A model generated the notes under the pieces. The model did not search any database. It saw nothing but the letters and a program-made list of their open reading frames with translations, and was not told the DNA's origin. From Pseudomonadota bacterium (GTDB taxonomy: Bacteria; Pseudomonadota; Alphaproteobacteria; Caulobacterales; Caulobacteraceae), in the NCBI GenBank assembly GCA_023432855.1, contig JAEZEZ010000081.1:1-56628 (forward strand): DNA of 56,628 bases, read 5' to 3'. Position 1 is the first letter of the stretch. The number at the start of each line of letters is the position of its first letter. Made by a program: the position numbers and the translations under genes. Below are positions 26,660 through 35,555 of the stretch, piece after piece.

Positions 26660-26855
26660 CTCTCTCTCGTCATCGAGAGAGAGGGCCCCGCGCATCGGAG
26701 CGGCGTACGCCACGCAGATCCTTGCGCGGGAGAGTGAGCAGGAGACGCCGCACCCCTCGGCAGGCCGGACCGCCGTCCTGCTCATCCTCCGGCATGGGCC
26801 TTCGCGCTGCCGCGCTCCGGCATGCCGGGTCCTCCTTCTCGATGACGAGAAGGAA
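26660..26855. repeat. Complex hairpin element, family B copy 2
   Basis: Shares with 12772-12960 the ends (CTCTCTCTCGTCATCGAGAG, CCTTCTCGATGACGAGAAGG) and the core blocks GGGCCCCGCGCATCGGAG, CCTTGCGCGGGAGAGTGAGC and CTCATCCTCCGGCATGGGCC. Same orientation. The final ~25 codons of the minus-strand gene at 26782 lie within it. Confidence 0.9.
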
Positions 26856-27219
26856 GAATTCCTACCGGCCCGGGATCTCGCTCGGCTTCTCGCCCCCGTC
26901 CGCCGCCGAGCTTGTCGATCAGGTCGTCTTCCTTCACGCCCGGCTGGGAGGTCTTGTCGCCGCCGGGCATGTAGCTCGACTCCTCCGGCGGACGCCGGCC
27001 GGGATCGGCGACGCGCGTGGCCATGGACGGGCCGCCCCGCTCGGGCGCGGCCTGGCCTTCCTCCCGGGCGTCGGGGTCCTGGTCGAGCGTGGAGAGTTCC
27101 CCCGCGCCGCCCGAGGTCGTCGCCGTCGAGCTCACCTGGGCCGGGCCCTCGCCCGCGACCTTGTTGCGCTCGTGATGCCCCTGCTTGCCGGTGTTGTTGG
27201 GCGCGCCGTGTTCGGCCAT
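26782..27219 (-). CDS. Hydrophilic, probably disordered hypothetical protein
   Basis: 145 residues with start at 27219 (MAEHGAPNNTGKQGHHERNK); AGGAGA is at the right distance upstream. Rich in Gly, Pro, Asp, Glu and Arg with no hydrophobic core, so probably unstructured, as in stress- or desiccation-type small proteins. The natural end seems to be near 'EDDLIDKLGGGRGREAERD'. The last ~25 residues, 'ILPSRHREGGPGMPERGSAK' and on, are translated from the family B repeat. Divergent from the lipoprotein gene at 27320. Confidence 0.65.
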   Translation of the reverse strand: MAEHGAPNNTGKQGHHERNKVAGEGPAQVSSTATTSGGAGELSTLDQDPDAREEGQAAPERGGPSMATRVADPGRRPPEESSYMPGGDKTSQPGVKEDDLIDKLGGGRGREAERDPGPVGILPSRHREGGPGMPERGSAKAHAGG

Positions 27220-27319
27220 GTCGGTCTCCTCTGCTTTCACGGGTAAGCAGCGACCGACGCCCGCGGTTCCGGCCGCAGACCGCTTGCCCATGGCCCCAGG
27301 CGCGCGCTCTAATGCGGGA

Positions 27320-27436
27320 ATGCGCAGAACCCTCGCCCTCATCCTCGCCGCCGCCTGCCTCGCCGGATGCGCCGGCATGTACGTCGCCGGCGATGTCGCA
27401 CCGGGGCGCGTGGCCGAACCGGCCGCCAGCCGCTAG
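27320..27436 (+). CDS. Small lipoprotein, entericidin-like
   Basis: 38 residues: MRRTLALILAAACLAGCAGM and a short tail ending EPAASR. A classical signal with lipobox LAGC gives a mature lipopeptide of about 23 residues, the size and style of entericidin-type membrane lipoproteins. 28 bp before the next gene, possibly in the same transcript. Short, so moderate confidence. Confidence 0.6.
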   Translation: MRRTLALILAAACLAGCAGMYVAGDVAPGRVAEPAASR

Positions 27437-27464
27437 GCTTCCCCCGAACGGGGGAGAGTCGGAC

Positions 27465-29240
27465 ATGGGCAGGCTCATGTGGAGCGCGGCGGCCGGTGCG
27501 CTGCTGCTGGCAGGGGCGGCGGCCGCCCAGGTCGAGGACCAGACGCCGACCTTCGACATCCTGATCCGCGGCGGCACGGTCTATGACGGGACCGGCGGCG
27601 AGCCCTTCGTGGGCGACGTGGCCATCGAGGAGGACCGCATCGCCTACGTCGGACCCTCCGGGGAGGTGCGGGGCAAGGTCGTGGTCGAGGCGGCGGGCAA
27701 GGCCGTCTCGCCGGGCTTCATCAACATGCTGAGCTGGGCCACCGAAAGCCTGCTGGTGGACGGCCGCGGCCTGTCCGACCTGCGCCAGGGCGTGACGCTG
27801 GAGGTGTTCGGCGAGGGCTGGTCCGAGGGCCCCCTGACGGCCGAGATGCGCGCCGACGTGATCCAGCGCCAGGGCGACATCAAGTTCGACGTGCCGTGGA
27901 CCACGCTCGGCCAGTACCTGGAGCACCTCGAGCGCAAGGGCGTCGCGCCCAACGTGGCCTCCTTCGTGGGCGCCACCACCGTGCGCATCCATGAGCTGGG
28001 CGAGGGCGACGTCGATCCCACCCCGGCTCAGCTCGACGCCATGAAAGGCCTGGTGCGGGCGGCCATGGAGGAAGGCGCGCTGGGCCTCGGCACGTCCCTG
28101 ATCTACGCCCCCGCCAGCTACGCCGAGACGCCCGAGCTGATCGCGCTGGCCACGGAGGCCGGCCGTTGCGGCGGCATCTACATCAGCCACATGCGCAGCG
28201 AGGCCGACCGGCTGGTGGAGTCCGTGGACGAGCTGATCGAGATCAGCCGCGCCTCCGGCGCCCCCGCCCAGATCTATCACCTGAAGGCGGCCGGCCAGAC
28301 CAACTGGCCCAAGCTGGACACGGTCATCGCCCGCATCGAGGCGGCGCGCGCCTCAGGCCAGCGCATCACCGCCGATATGTACACCTACACCGCCGGCGCG
28401 ACCGGCCTGGACGCGGCCATGCCGACCTGGGTGCAGGCGGGCGGCTACGAGGCCTGGCGCGAACGGCTGCAGGATCCCGCGACGCGCCAGCGGGTGCTGG
28501 CGGAGATGCGCACGCGCGGAGATGGATGGGAGAACTTCCTCTTCCACGCCGGCTCGGCCGACCGCGTCATCCTCGTCGGCTTCAAGAACGAGGCGCTCAA
28601 GCCGCTCACCGGCAAGACGCTGGCCGAGGTCGCGGCCCTGCGCGGCAAAAGCCCGGAAGAGACCGCCATCGATCTCGTCATCGAGGACGGCAGCCGTGTG
28701 GGCACGGTCTATTTCCTGATGAGCGAGGAAAACGTCGCGCGCCAGACCGCCCTGCCCTGGATGAGCTTCGATTCCGACGCGGCGGCCATGGCGCCGGAGG
28801 GCGTGTTCCTGAAGTCGTCGAACCACCCGCGCGCCTACGGCAACTTCGCCCGCCTGCTCGGCAAGTACGTGCGCGAGGAGAAGCGGCTGAGCCTGGCCGA
28901 GGCCGTGCGCAAGCTGACCTCCCAGCCGGCCCAGACCCTGGGCGTCCGCGAGCGCGGCGCCCTGCAGGAGGGCTATTTCGCCGACGTGGTGGTGTTCGAC
29001 CCTGCCGTGATCGCCGACCGCGCCACCTTCGACAATCCGCGCCAGTTCGCCGTTGGCGTCGAGCAGGTGTTCGTCAACGGCAAGGCGGCGTTGAAGGACG
29101 GCGAACCGACCGGCGCCGCCACCGGGCGGGTGGTGCGCGGCCGCGCCTGGACGGGCCGGGCCGAAGGCGGCTGCCGCGCCAGCGCGGCGGACTGGACCTG
29201 GGCCTGGCCGGCGCCTCCGGCCAGCACGGCGGCCAATTAG
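27465..29240 (+). CDS. Exported amidohydrolase related to N-acyl-D-amino-acid deacylases, metal ligands altered
   Basis: 591 residues; start at 27465 gives a signal peptide (MGRLMWSAAAGALLLAGAAA). D-aminoacylase-type order is visible: 'DILIRGGTVYDGTGG', 'AVSPGFINMLSWATESLL', 'GALGLGTSLIYAPASYAET', 'GGIYISHMRSE', 'IYHLKAAGQTNWPK', 'SSNHPRAYGNFARLLGKYVR' and 'GYFADVVVFDP'. Where the family has PGFIDxHxH, this has NMLSWA (residues 87-92), so the first metal pair is gone, and the usual catalytic Asp in the 'SDG' block reads SSN. The two later His (SHM, YHL) remain. It may be a one-metal enzyme or have a changed reaction. Confidence 0.85.
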   Translation: MGRLMWSAAAGALLLAGAAAAQVEDQTPTFDILIRGGTVYDGTGGEPFVGDVAIEEDRIAYVGPSGEVRGKVVVEAAGKAVSPGFINMLSWATESLLVDGRGLSDLRQGVTLEVFGEGWSEGPLTAEMRADVIQRQGDIKFDVPWTTLGQYLEHLERKGVAPNVASFVGATTVRIHELGEGDVDPTPAQLDAMKGLVRAAMEEGALGLGTSLIYAPASYAETPELIALATEAGRCGGIYISHMRSEADRLVESVDELIEISRASGAPAQIYHLKAAGQTNWPKLDTVIARIEAARASGQRITADMYTYTAGATGLDAAMPTWVQAGGYEAWRERLQDPATRQRVLAEMRTRGDGWENFLFHAGSADRVILVGFKNEALKPLTGKTLAEVAALRGKSPEETAIDLVIEDGSRVGTVYFLMSEENVARQTALPWMSFDSDAAAMAPEGVFLKSSNHPRAYGNFARLLGKYVREEKRLSLAEAVRKLTSQPAQTLGVRERGALQEGYFADVVVFDPAVIADRATFDNPRQFAVGVEQVFVNGKAALKDGEPTGAATGRVVRGRAWTGRAEGGCRASAADWTWAWPAPPASTAAN

Positions 29241-29327
29241 GCAAAGCTGGAGAATCGCCGCATTTCCGACGCGGAACCTGCTTAACGCCTTGGCCGTTGA
29301 GGCCGCCGATCTGTTGGAGCGTTGCGT

Positions 29328-29546
29328 ATGGCCGCTAGACGGAAACCCCGCGAAACCCGCAAGTCCCGCCGCGAACCCCTGGTGTTCCTGGCCGAACAGC
29401 CGCGTTCGTTCGCCTATGTGGACGACGAGGACGAGTTCGAGGTGCCGCCGATCCCCAGCCGCTTCGCCCTGCTGCAGCAGCAGGTCAGCCTGAGCTGCCA
29501 GCTCGCGCCGGCGTCGTCCTTCGACCGCATGGAAGCGCGGGCGTAG
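29328..29546 (+). CDS. Small hypothetical protein (72 aa)
   Basis: ATG at 29328 with GGAG 9 bp upstream. Begins very basic (MAARRKPRETRKSRREP), then an acidic patch YVDDEDEFEVPP, ending ASSFDRMEARA. No membrane segment. High-GC codon use supports it. No family recognised. Confidence 0.55.
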   Translation: MAARRKPRETRKSRREPLVFLAEQPRSFAYVDDEDEFEVPPIPSRFALLQQQVSLSCQLAPASSFDRMEARA

Positions 29547-29609
29547 CCTTCCCGGTCAACTTCAAAGAGGACGAAGTGTGGTCACGATCTGGAGCGGTTG
29601 CGCGCTGGA

Positions 29610-30047
29610 CTAGCGGCGAACTACGTCGTGGTAAAATTCGAAGCTTGTGAAGCTCAGCTTGGCTAATTCCTGGCCCGCCAGATCTTCGCCGTAAGTCACA
29701 CCTTCGATTTCGGACAGGTAGCCATCATTGTCCCACAGCGTGAGTGCCATGCCGTAGCGGGTGCCCGGCACCTCGAAGTGAGCCCCCTTGTCAGTGATCG
29801 CGAGCGGGCTGACGCTGGCGCGGTCTACGACTATGCGGGTGCAAAATCCGACTAGAGTGTGGACGCGATCGGTGACACGGCACGCCTCCAGTTGGCCCCT
29901 GAAAGCATCCGCCTCCCCACCGAACAACTGAGCCATGACGTCGAGAGCGCCTCGTTCGAAGTCGGTCAACTGCGGGAAAGGCGGCACTGGGGGATAGCTG
30001 GCCAAGGGCTCATCAAGCCATCCGGTGCGATCGGGAATGTCGGCCAA
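29610..30047 (-). CDS. Hypothetical protein, possibly 5'-truncated
   Basis: 145 residues if TTG at 30047 is the start (GAGGA is 8-12 bp upstream). The same frame stays open upstream to a stop near 30170 and reads plausibly (PWDNPRAAADTYEAVED), yet holds no ATG, GTG or earlier TTG, so the gene may have lost its 5' end. Contains 'TDFERGALDVMAQLFGGEAD', 'FCTRIVVDRASVSPLAITDK' and 'GMALTLWDNDGYLSEIEGVT'. GC is lower than in the neighbours. Not recognised; the style resembles immunity or cytoplasmic partner proteins, without proof. Its upstream end overlaps the stop of the next amidohydrolase gene. Confidence 0.6.
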   Translation of the reverse strand: MADIPDRTGWLDEPLASYPPVPPFPQLTDFERGALDVMAQLFGGEADAFRGQLEACRVTDRVHTLVGFCTRIVVDRASVSPLAITDKGAHFEVPGTRYGMALTLWDNDGYLSEIEGVTYGEDLAGQELAKLSFTSFEFYHDVVRR

Positions 30048-30129
30048 CTGGCGGTCCTCTACAGCCTCATAGGTGTCTGCCGCGGCGCGAGGGTTGTCCC
30101 ATGGTATGCCACGCGCGCCGCAACCGGCA

Positions 30130-31821
30130 TCACCACCCCTCTGACCGGTATACTACCCTACCGCTGACCACGGTCATGAGGGCACGGCCCTTCGGGATGT
30201 CGGCCTGGTCCGCCTTCATCAGGTCCACCGAGAACACGCTGAAGTCGGCGCGGTAGCCTTCGCGGATCAGGCCGAGCTCTTCCTCGCGGAAGGAGGCGTA
30301 GGCCGGCCAGGCGGTGAACATCTTCAGCGCCGTTTCGCGGTCCACGGCCTGGCCGGGGCGCCAGTCGGGGCCCTGGAAGCCGTTGAGGTCGCGCCGGGCC
30401 ACGGCGGCGTAGAACTCGATCAGCGGATCACCGCGCTCGACCGGGGCGTCGGAGCCGCCGGGCACGATGGCGCCGGCCTCGATCAGGCTGCGCCAGGCGT
30501 AGGCGCCGTCGAGCCGCGCGTCGCCCAGGCGCGCCGGCGCGAAGTGCAGGTCGCCGATGGCGTGGCTGGGCTGCATGGCCGGGATGACCCCCAGCTCGGC
30601 GAAGCGCGGGATGTCAGACAGGCGCAGCACCTGGGCGTGCTCGATGCGGAAGCGCGGGTCCGCGACCTTGCGCTCGGCGGGCGGCACGGCGGCGAAGGCC
30701 TGCTCGTACCAGTCCAGCACGCTGGCGTTGCCGCGGTCGCCGATGGCGTGGGTGGTGATCTGCACGCCCGCCCGCAGCGCCCGCTCGTAGATCGGGACCA
30801 TGCGCTCAGCGTCGGTCTGCATCAGACCGGTCGTCCCCGGCTGGTCGGCGTAGGGCTCGAACAGAGCCGCCCCGCGCGAGCCCAGCGCGCCGTCGGCATA
30901 GTACTTGATGGCGCGGGTGACGATCAGGCCGTGGTCGGCGCCCGGCAGCGGACCCTCGGCCAGCAGCCGCTCGCCGGCCTGTGGCGTGGCGGCGTTGTAG
31001 ACGCGCAGCGGCGTGGCCTCGGCCGGCCGCGCGTGCAGCAGTTCGATCTCGCGCCAGTCCGCGCCCATGTTGTGCAGCCCGGTCCAGCCGTAGGCGGAAT
31101 AGACCCGGAAGGCGGCGTCCAGCGCCTGGCGCCGCGCCTCGTCCGAGGCGCCGGGCATCAGCGGGGCGACCAGCTGTTCGGCCGCGTCCACCAGCATGCC
31201 GGTGGGTTCGCCGGCGGCGTCCTTGAGGATCTCGCCGCCCTCGGGGGCTGCGGTGTCGCGCGTGATCCCGGCCGCGCGCAGGGCGGCGGAGTTCACCACC
31301 ACCGCGTGGCCGTCCGCCCGGCCCAGGATCACCGGCCGGTCGGGGACCGCGCGGTCGAGGTCGGCGCGGGTCGGAAAGCGCTTCTCCGGCCAGTGCGTCT
31401 CGATCCAGCCCCGCCCGACCAGCACCCGGTCGTCGGGGTGCGCCTTCGCCCAGGCCGTGAGCTTCGCCAGCATGGCGTCGAGCGACGCGGAGCCTTCCAG
31501 GTTCAGCGTCAGCTCGCGTTGGCCTATGCCCGAGAGGTGGGCGTGGGCGTCGGTGAAGCCCGGGAACATGGCCGCGCCCTTCAGGTCGATGACCCGGGTC
31601 TGCGGCCCGCGCAGGGCGTCGGCCCTGGCCCGGTCGCCGGCATGGACGATCCGTCCGTCCCGCACCGCCACGGCCTCGACCGTCGGGTTGGCCGCGTCGC
31701 CCGTGTAGATCGGACCGCCGGAGATCAGCAGGTCCGCCGGCGCCTCGCGCGCCGCTGCGAAGGCGGCGGACAGGCCGGCCACGGCGAGCGCCAGCAGCAG
31801 ACAGGTCAGGATGCGGTTCAT
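30130..31821 (-). CDS. YtcJ-type amidohydrolase, exported
   Basis: 563 residues with a signal peptide (MNRILTCLLLALAVAGLSAA, then FAAA). Metal motif DAHAHLSG with His93 and His95; later 'GILGRADGHAVVVNS'-type block (VILGRADGHAVVVNSAAL), 'KYYADGALGSRGAALFEPYA', 'QITTHAIGDRGN', 'FRIEHAQVLRLSDIPRF' and 'PGGSDAPVERGDP' are the amidohydrolase_3 signatures. These zinc enzymes hydrolyse amides or formamides; physiological substrates are mostly unknown. Single gene convergent to none; the TGA stop overlaps the putative frame of the 29610 gene. Confidence 0.93.
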   Translation of the reverse strand: MNRILTCLLLALAVAGLSAAFAAAREAPADLLISGGPIYTGDAANPTVEAVAVRDGRIVHAGDRARADALRGPQTRVIDLKGAAMFPGFTDAHAHLSGIGQRELTLNLEGSASLDAMLAKLTAWAKAHPDDRVLVGRGWIETHWPEKRFPTRADLDRAVPDRPVILGRADGHAVVVNSAALRAAGITRDTAAPEGGEILKDAAGEPTGMLVDAAEQLVAPLMPGASDEARRQALDAAFRVYSAYGWTGLHNMGADWREIELLHARPAEATPLRVYNAATPQAGERLLAEGPLPGADHGLIVTRAIKYYADGALGSRGAALFEPYADQPGTTGLMQTDAERMVPIYERALRAGVQITTHAIGDRGNASVLDWYEQAFAAVPPAERKVADPRFRIEHAQVLRLSDIPRFAELGVIPAMQPSHAIGDLHFAPARLGDARLDGAYAWRSLIEAGAIVPGGSDAPVERGDPLIEFYAAVARRDLNGFQGPDWRPGQAVDRETALKMFTAWPAYASFREEELGLIREGYRADFSVFSVDLMKADQADIPKGRALMTVVSGRVVYRSEGW

Positions 31822-31892
31822 GGGCGGCGACTCCCCCGTGCGGAAACGGCCGCCAAGGTGCGCGTCCGCGCCCCGCGGTCAAGCCCGCCGGA

Positions 31893-32801
31893 TCAGCGCG
31901 GCTTGGCCTTGGGCGGATAGTAGGAGGGCATGACCACGTTCGGGTCGCGCACGCGCGAGGTCCTGGCCCCGCGCGGCTTGATCGAGATGGTGAAGGCCAT
32001 GAAGCGCTCGTCGCGCGACTTGCCGTAGATCGAGACCTCCCGGTCCACCAGCGCGAGCGAGGCCTGGAAGGCGCCCTTGCGCCAGCCGATGCCCGCCTGC
32101 ATGTCGCCGACGGCCGCGATGTTGTCGCTGGACCAGCTCATCCGCCGCAGTTCGCCCGAACGCCCCCGCAGCAGGTTCAGGCCCAGGGTGTTCTGCTCGT
32201 CGGAGGCGAACAGCACCCAGCGGCCCTTGCGCTCCAGCTCGCGCGGCGTCTCGATCCGCTCGCGCAGCGACTGGAGCCGGCCCGATGCGACCGGCTTCGG
32301 GCGCCTGATCGCCGGTTCGGGCCCCAGCGCCACGACCACCTCGTTGCGGATGCCCCTCCCCTCGGGCTGGCGGCGGCTGACGAAGTCGATCTGCGGCTCG
32401 TTGCGGACGACGAAGTCCTCGGCCTGTTTCAGCGCCGGCGTGACGGTCTCGCGCGCGGCCAGCGCGGCGATCTGGGCGTACTCGATGGCCACGGGCGGCG
32501 TCGGCGCGCGAACGGCGTCGATCAGGGCCTGCTCGTCGGCGCTCTGAACGGCGGAGAAGTCGGGGATGGTCTCGGGGGCCGTGCGGATGGCTTCGTCCAT
32601 CCCGGCGAGTTCGGCATTCGCGACGGCCTGGGACCAGGCCGCGAAGAGCCCCGCGCCGCCGAGTCCCGCAAGGACTGCGCCGCCGATCACCGCCGCGATG
32701 CTCCTCCCCGAGCGCCGCACTGCGAACTCCCCTTGATCCCCTGCGGCGACGTTAACCATTTCGATACGGCTACGCCAGCCGGATTCTTCCGAAGGTTGCA
32801 T
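31893..32801 (-). CDS. Hypothetical membrane-anchored protein
   Basis: 302 residues; the start could also be the ATG at 32759 (MVNVAAGDQGEF). One transmembrane helix near residues 34-55 (IAAVIGGAVLAGLGGAGLFA), a charged linker with 'PDFSAVQSADEQALIDAVRA', and a C-terminal block 'RMSWSSDNIAAVGDMQAGIG', 'DREVSIYGKSRDERFMAFTI' that looks beta-rich. Probably inner-membrane anchored with a periplasmic domain. No family recognised with confidence. It diverges from the small gene at 32868. Confidence 0.7.
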   Translation of the reverse strand: MQPSEESGWRSRIEMVNVAAGDQGEFAVRRSGRSIAAVIGGAVLAGLGGAGLFAAWSQAVANAELAGMDEAIRTAPETIPDFSAVQSADEQALIDAVRAPTPPVAIEYAQIAALAARETVTPALKQAEDFVVRNEPQIDFVSRRQPEGRGIRNEVVVALGPEPAIRRPKPVASGRLQSLRERIETPRELERKGRWVLFASDEQNTLGLNLLRGRSGELRRMSWSSDNIAAVGDMQAGIGWRKGAFQASLALVDREVSIYGKSRDERFMAFTISIKPRGARTSRVRDPNVVMPSYYPPKAKPR

Positions 32802-32867
32802 CGCCTCCCCCCTCGGCCCCGCGGCCCCGCCGCGCTATCCTGCGAGCCCCAGACCTGGAGACAGCCC

Positions 32868-33116
32868 GTGCAACCGCCCCCGGAAGACAGCCCCGAAGAG
32901 GGCGTGGCCGACCTGCCGTTCAGCCACGGCCGCCGCTTCCGGCGCCTGGACGACTATCTCGCCCACCGCGAACGCCTCGGCGCGCAGGACGCGCCCTTCT
33001 ACCGGGAGATCAGCCCGGGGGTGTACGAGCTCTGGGGCGGCCGGCGGCCCAAGGGGGTGCAGCCGCCGACGTTCACACGCCGGCAGCTGCTGGAAGAGTT
33101 CGGCTTCGACGAATAG
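32868..33116 (+). CDS. Small hypothetical protein (82 aa)
   Basis: GTG start at 32868 with CTGGAG 8 bp upstream. 'LPFSHGRRFRRLDDYLAHRE' and 'YREISPGVYELWGGRRPKGV' form a compact basic protein; the end is 'TRRQLLEEFGFDE'. No signal or membrane segment. Family not recognised. It converges with the first RTX gene, stop to stop with 3 bp between. Confidence 0.65.
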   Translation: MQPPPEDSPEEGVADLPFSHGRRFRRLDDYLAHRERLGAQDAPFYREISPGVYELWGGRRPKGVQPPTFTRRQLLEEFGFDE

Positions 33117-33119
33117 GGC

Positions 33120-35360
33120 CTAGGGCCCGAACACGAAGTCCGAGGCGTCGACCTGGCCCGCCGTCATGTTGGCCAGGGTGATGGTCGAGCCGTCGGGGAA
33201 GGTGACCACCGCCTGGCCCGCGCCGTTCGACGACACGCTGAGGTCCGAGAAGTCGTCGACCCCGGCGATGTCGATCCGCATCAGCTCCAAGCCGTCGGCG
33301 AAGTCGACGATGACGTCGTCGCCGAAGTTCCCGTCGTTGAACAGGAACTCGTCGGTCCCGGCGCCGCCGCGCAGCACGTCCTCGCCCGCGCCGCCGATCA
33401 GCACGTCGGCCCCGCCATGACCCCAAAGGGCGTCGTCGCCGGCGCCGCCGTCGAGCACGTTGGCCCCGTCATTGCCGACCACCGACTGGCCGAAGGCGTT
33501 GCCGGTCAGGTCGATGGCGCCCGTGCCCGACTGCAGCCCGGTGGACAGCACCTCGACCTCTGCCCCGGCGGTCAGCACGAAGTCGTCGCTGGCGAACACC
33601 CGGTCGAGGGTTCCCTCGCCCGCGGCCTCCAGCACCACGTCGCCCATGCCGCTGACGAAGTGCCAGTCGTTGCCCAGGCCGCCGTCGGTGACGTCGTCGC
33701 CGCCCCGGCCGTCCAGCACGTCGTCACCGGCGCCGCCGTCGAGGATGTTGCTGCCCGAGGCGCCGCGCAGGGTGTCGCTGAAGGCCGTGCCCACCAGATC
33801 CTCGACCTCGCGGATCTCGCCGCTCTCGCTGCCATCGTTCCAGGTCTGGAACAGCAGGTCGGCGCTCACCGCGGCGCCCAGGCCGGAGAAGTCGACCTGG
33901 TCGACGCCGGCGCCGCCGTCGAAGTCGTCCGACCCGCCGCCGCCGATCAGGATGTCGTTGCCGCCCTTGCCGGCCAGGATGTCGTCGCCCCCGGCGCCGT
34001 CCAGGATGTTCGCGCCGTTGTTGCCCGCGATGATCTGGCCCAGCTCGTTGCCGGTCAGGTTGATGGACGCCGTGCCCGCCTCTAGCTGGGTCGACAGGAT
34101 CTCCACGTGAGCGCTGGCGGTCAGCACAAAGCTGGCCGAGGCGAACACCCGGTCGAAGCCTTCGCCGGCGTACTCGATCACCTCGTCGTCGGCGCCGTCG
34201 ACGAACAGCCAGTCGTCGCCCTCGCCGCCGGCCAGGATGTTGGCCTCGCCGTCGCCGCGGATGACGTCGTTGAAGGCCGAGCCGACCACGCCCTCGATGT
34301 CGAGCAGGACGTCGGCGCCGTCGCCGCTCGCCCGCTGGGCCGCGAGGTTCACGTTCACGGGACCGGCCGCGCCGGAGAAGTCGGCGGTGTCGAAGCCCGT
34401 GCCGCCATCCATGCGGTCGGCGCCGGCGCCGCCAATCAGGATGTCGTCTCCGGCGTTGCCGTACAGCCGGTCATCGCCGCCCGCGCCATCGAGGATGTTG
34501 TCGCCCGCATTGCCGACCACCGCCTGGCCAAAGCCGTTGCCGGTGAGATCGATGGCCGCCGTCCCGGCCTGCAGGGTCGTGGACAGGATCTCGATCTCGG
34601 CGCCCGCCGTCAGGGTGAAGTCGGCCGAGGCGAACACCCGGTCGAAGCCCTCGCCGACCGCCTCCAGGACCACGTCGCCGGCGTTGTCGACGAAGTGCCA
34701 GTCGTCGCCCAGCCCGCCGTCGGTGGTGTCTGCGCCGGTGCCGCCGTCCAGGTCGTCGGCCCCGTCGCCGCCCACAAGGAAGTCGTCGCCGCTGCGGCCT
34801 AGCAGGATGTCGGCCCCGCCGCCGCCGTTGATCCAGTTGTCGGCCGAATTGCCGAACAGGTCATCGTCGAAGTCGCCGCCCTCGACGTCCTCGATGCTGA
34901 CGAAGACGTCGTAGCCCTCGCCGGTGAACTGGGCGCCGCCGAAGCTGAGGTCGACGGTGATCGGGCCGTCCGCGTAGCCGAAGCTGACCAGGTCGTAGCC
35001 CGAGCCGCCGTCGAAGTAGTCGTCGCCGAAGCCGCCGAGCAGGATGTCGTCGCCCGCGCCGCCGTCCAGCACGTCATGGCCGCCGCCGCCGTAGATGATG
35101 TCGGCGCCGCCGAGGCCGTAGAGGAAGTCGTTGCCGGCGTAGCCGTAGATCTCGTCGTCGCCGCTGGTCCCGTAGATCACGTCAGAGCCGTTGGTGCCGT
35201 AGAACACGGCCCAGGTGGTCGACGGGTCCTCCGGCACGTACCAGGTCTGGGCGCCGTCACGCCCCGCCTTCTGCTCGCGGGCCTGGGACTGGGCCTGGGA
35301 CTGGGACGCAGCGAAAGTCCCGCCGGTCAGATCGACCGGCTCGGCGGTGTATGGACGCAT
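33120..35360 (-). CDS. RTX protein, repeats only (746 aa)
   Basis: After a ~55-residue start (MRPYTAEPVDLTGGTFAASQ) the protein is Ca2+-binding nonapeptide repeats GGxGxDxUx (for example GTSGDDEIYGYAGNDFLYGL) with no catalytic domain. It includes three copies of a ~180-aa module of the type 'DDWHFVDNAGDVVLEAVGEG' ... 'EIEILSTTLQAGTAAIDLTG'. The C-terminus, 'DDFSDLSVSSNGAGQAVVTF' and '..VDASDFVFGP', is the same cassette as in the two neighbouring RTX proteins and should be the type I secretion signal. No N-terminal signal peptide. Role: secreted structural, adhesive or enzyme-shielding protein, by inference. Confidence 0.9.
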   Translation of the reverse strand: MRPYTAEPVDLTGGTFAASQSQAQSQAREQKAGRDGAQTWYVPEDPSTTWAVFYGTNGSDVIYGTSGDDEIYGYAGNDFLYGLGGADIIYGGGGHDVLDGGAGDDILLGGFGDDYFDGGSGYDLVSFGYADGPITVDLSFGGAQFTGEGYDVFVSIEDVEGGDFDDDLFGNSADNWINGGGGADILLGRSGDDFLVGGDGADDLDGGTGADTTDGGLGDDWHFVDNAGDVVLEAVGEGFDRVFASADFTLTAGAEIEILSTTLQAGTAAIDLTGNGFGQAVVGNAGDNILDGAGGDDRLYGNAGDDILIGGAGADRMDGGTGFDTADFSGAAGPVNVNLAAQRASGDGADVLLDIEGVVGSAFNDVIRGDGEANILAGGEGDDWLFVDGADDEVIEYAGEGFDRVFASASFVLTASAHVEILSTQLEAGTASINLTGNELGQIIAGNNGANILDGAGGDDILAGKGGNDILIGGGGSDDFDGGAGVDQVDFSGLGAAVSADLLFQTWNDGSESGEIREVEDLVGTAFSDTLRGASGSNILDGGAGDDVLDGRGGDDVTDGGLGNDWHFVSGMGDVVLEAAGEGTLDRVFASDDFVLTAGAEVEVLSTGLQSGTGAIDLTGNAFGQSVVGNDGANVLDGGAGDDALWGHGGADVLIGGAGEDVLRGGAGTDEFLFNDGNFGDDVIVDFADGLELMRIDIAGVDDFSDLSVSSNGAGQAVVTFPDGSTITLANMTAGQVDASDFVFGP

Positions 35361-35509
35361 GGGGTAGGCTCCTTACGCATCGGAATGGATCGTCGGTGTG
35401 TCGAGGCCTGCCCGACACAAGCAGCACATCCCAACGCCCCGACGGAAATCCGGGTCGGCCACATTTTGTTGAGCGCGGCCGAGGGAACCTTCTGACGCGC
35501 ATACAGAAA

Positions 35510-35534
35510 GGGCCCGGAGGATGCCCCCGGGCCC
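35510..35534 (-). terminator. Intrinsic terminator-like hairpin after the M10 protease gene
   Basis: On the minus strand GGGCCCGG pairs with CCGGGCCC around a short loop and is followed by TTTCTGT. It lies 22-46 bp beyond the stop of the gene at 35556, so it should end that transcript and separate it from the 33120 gene. Confidence 0.65.
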
Positions 35535-35555
35535 CAGGTCTGGAACGCCGTTCGA

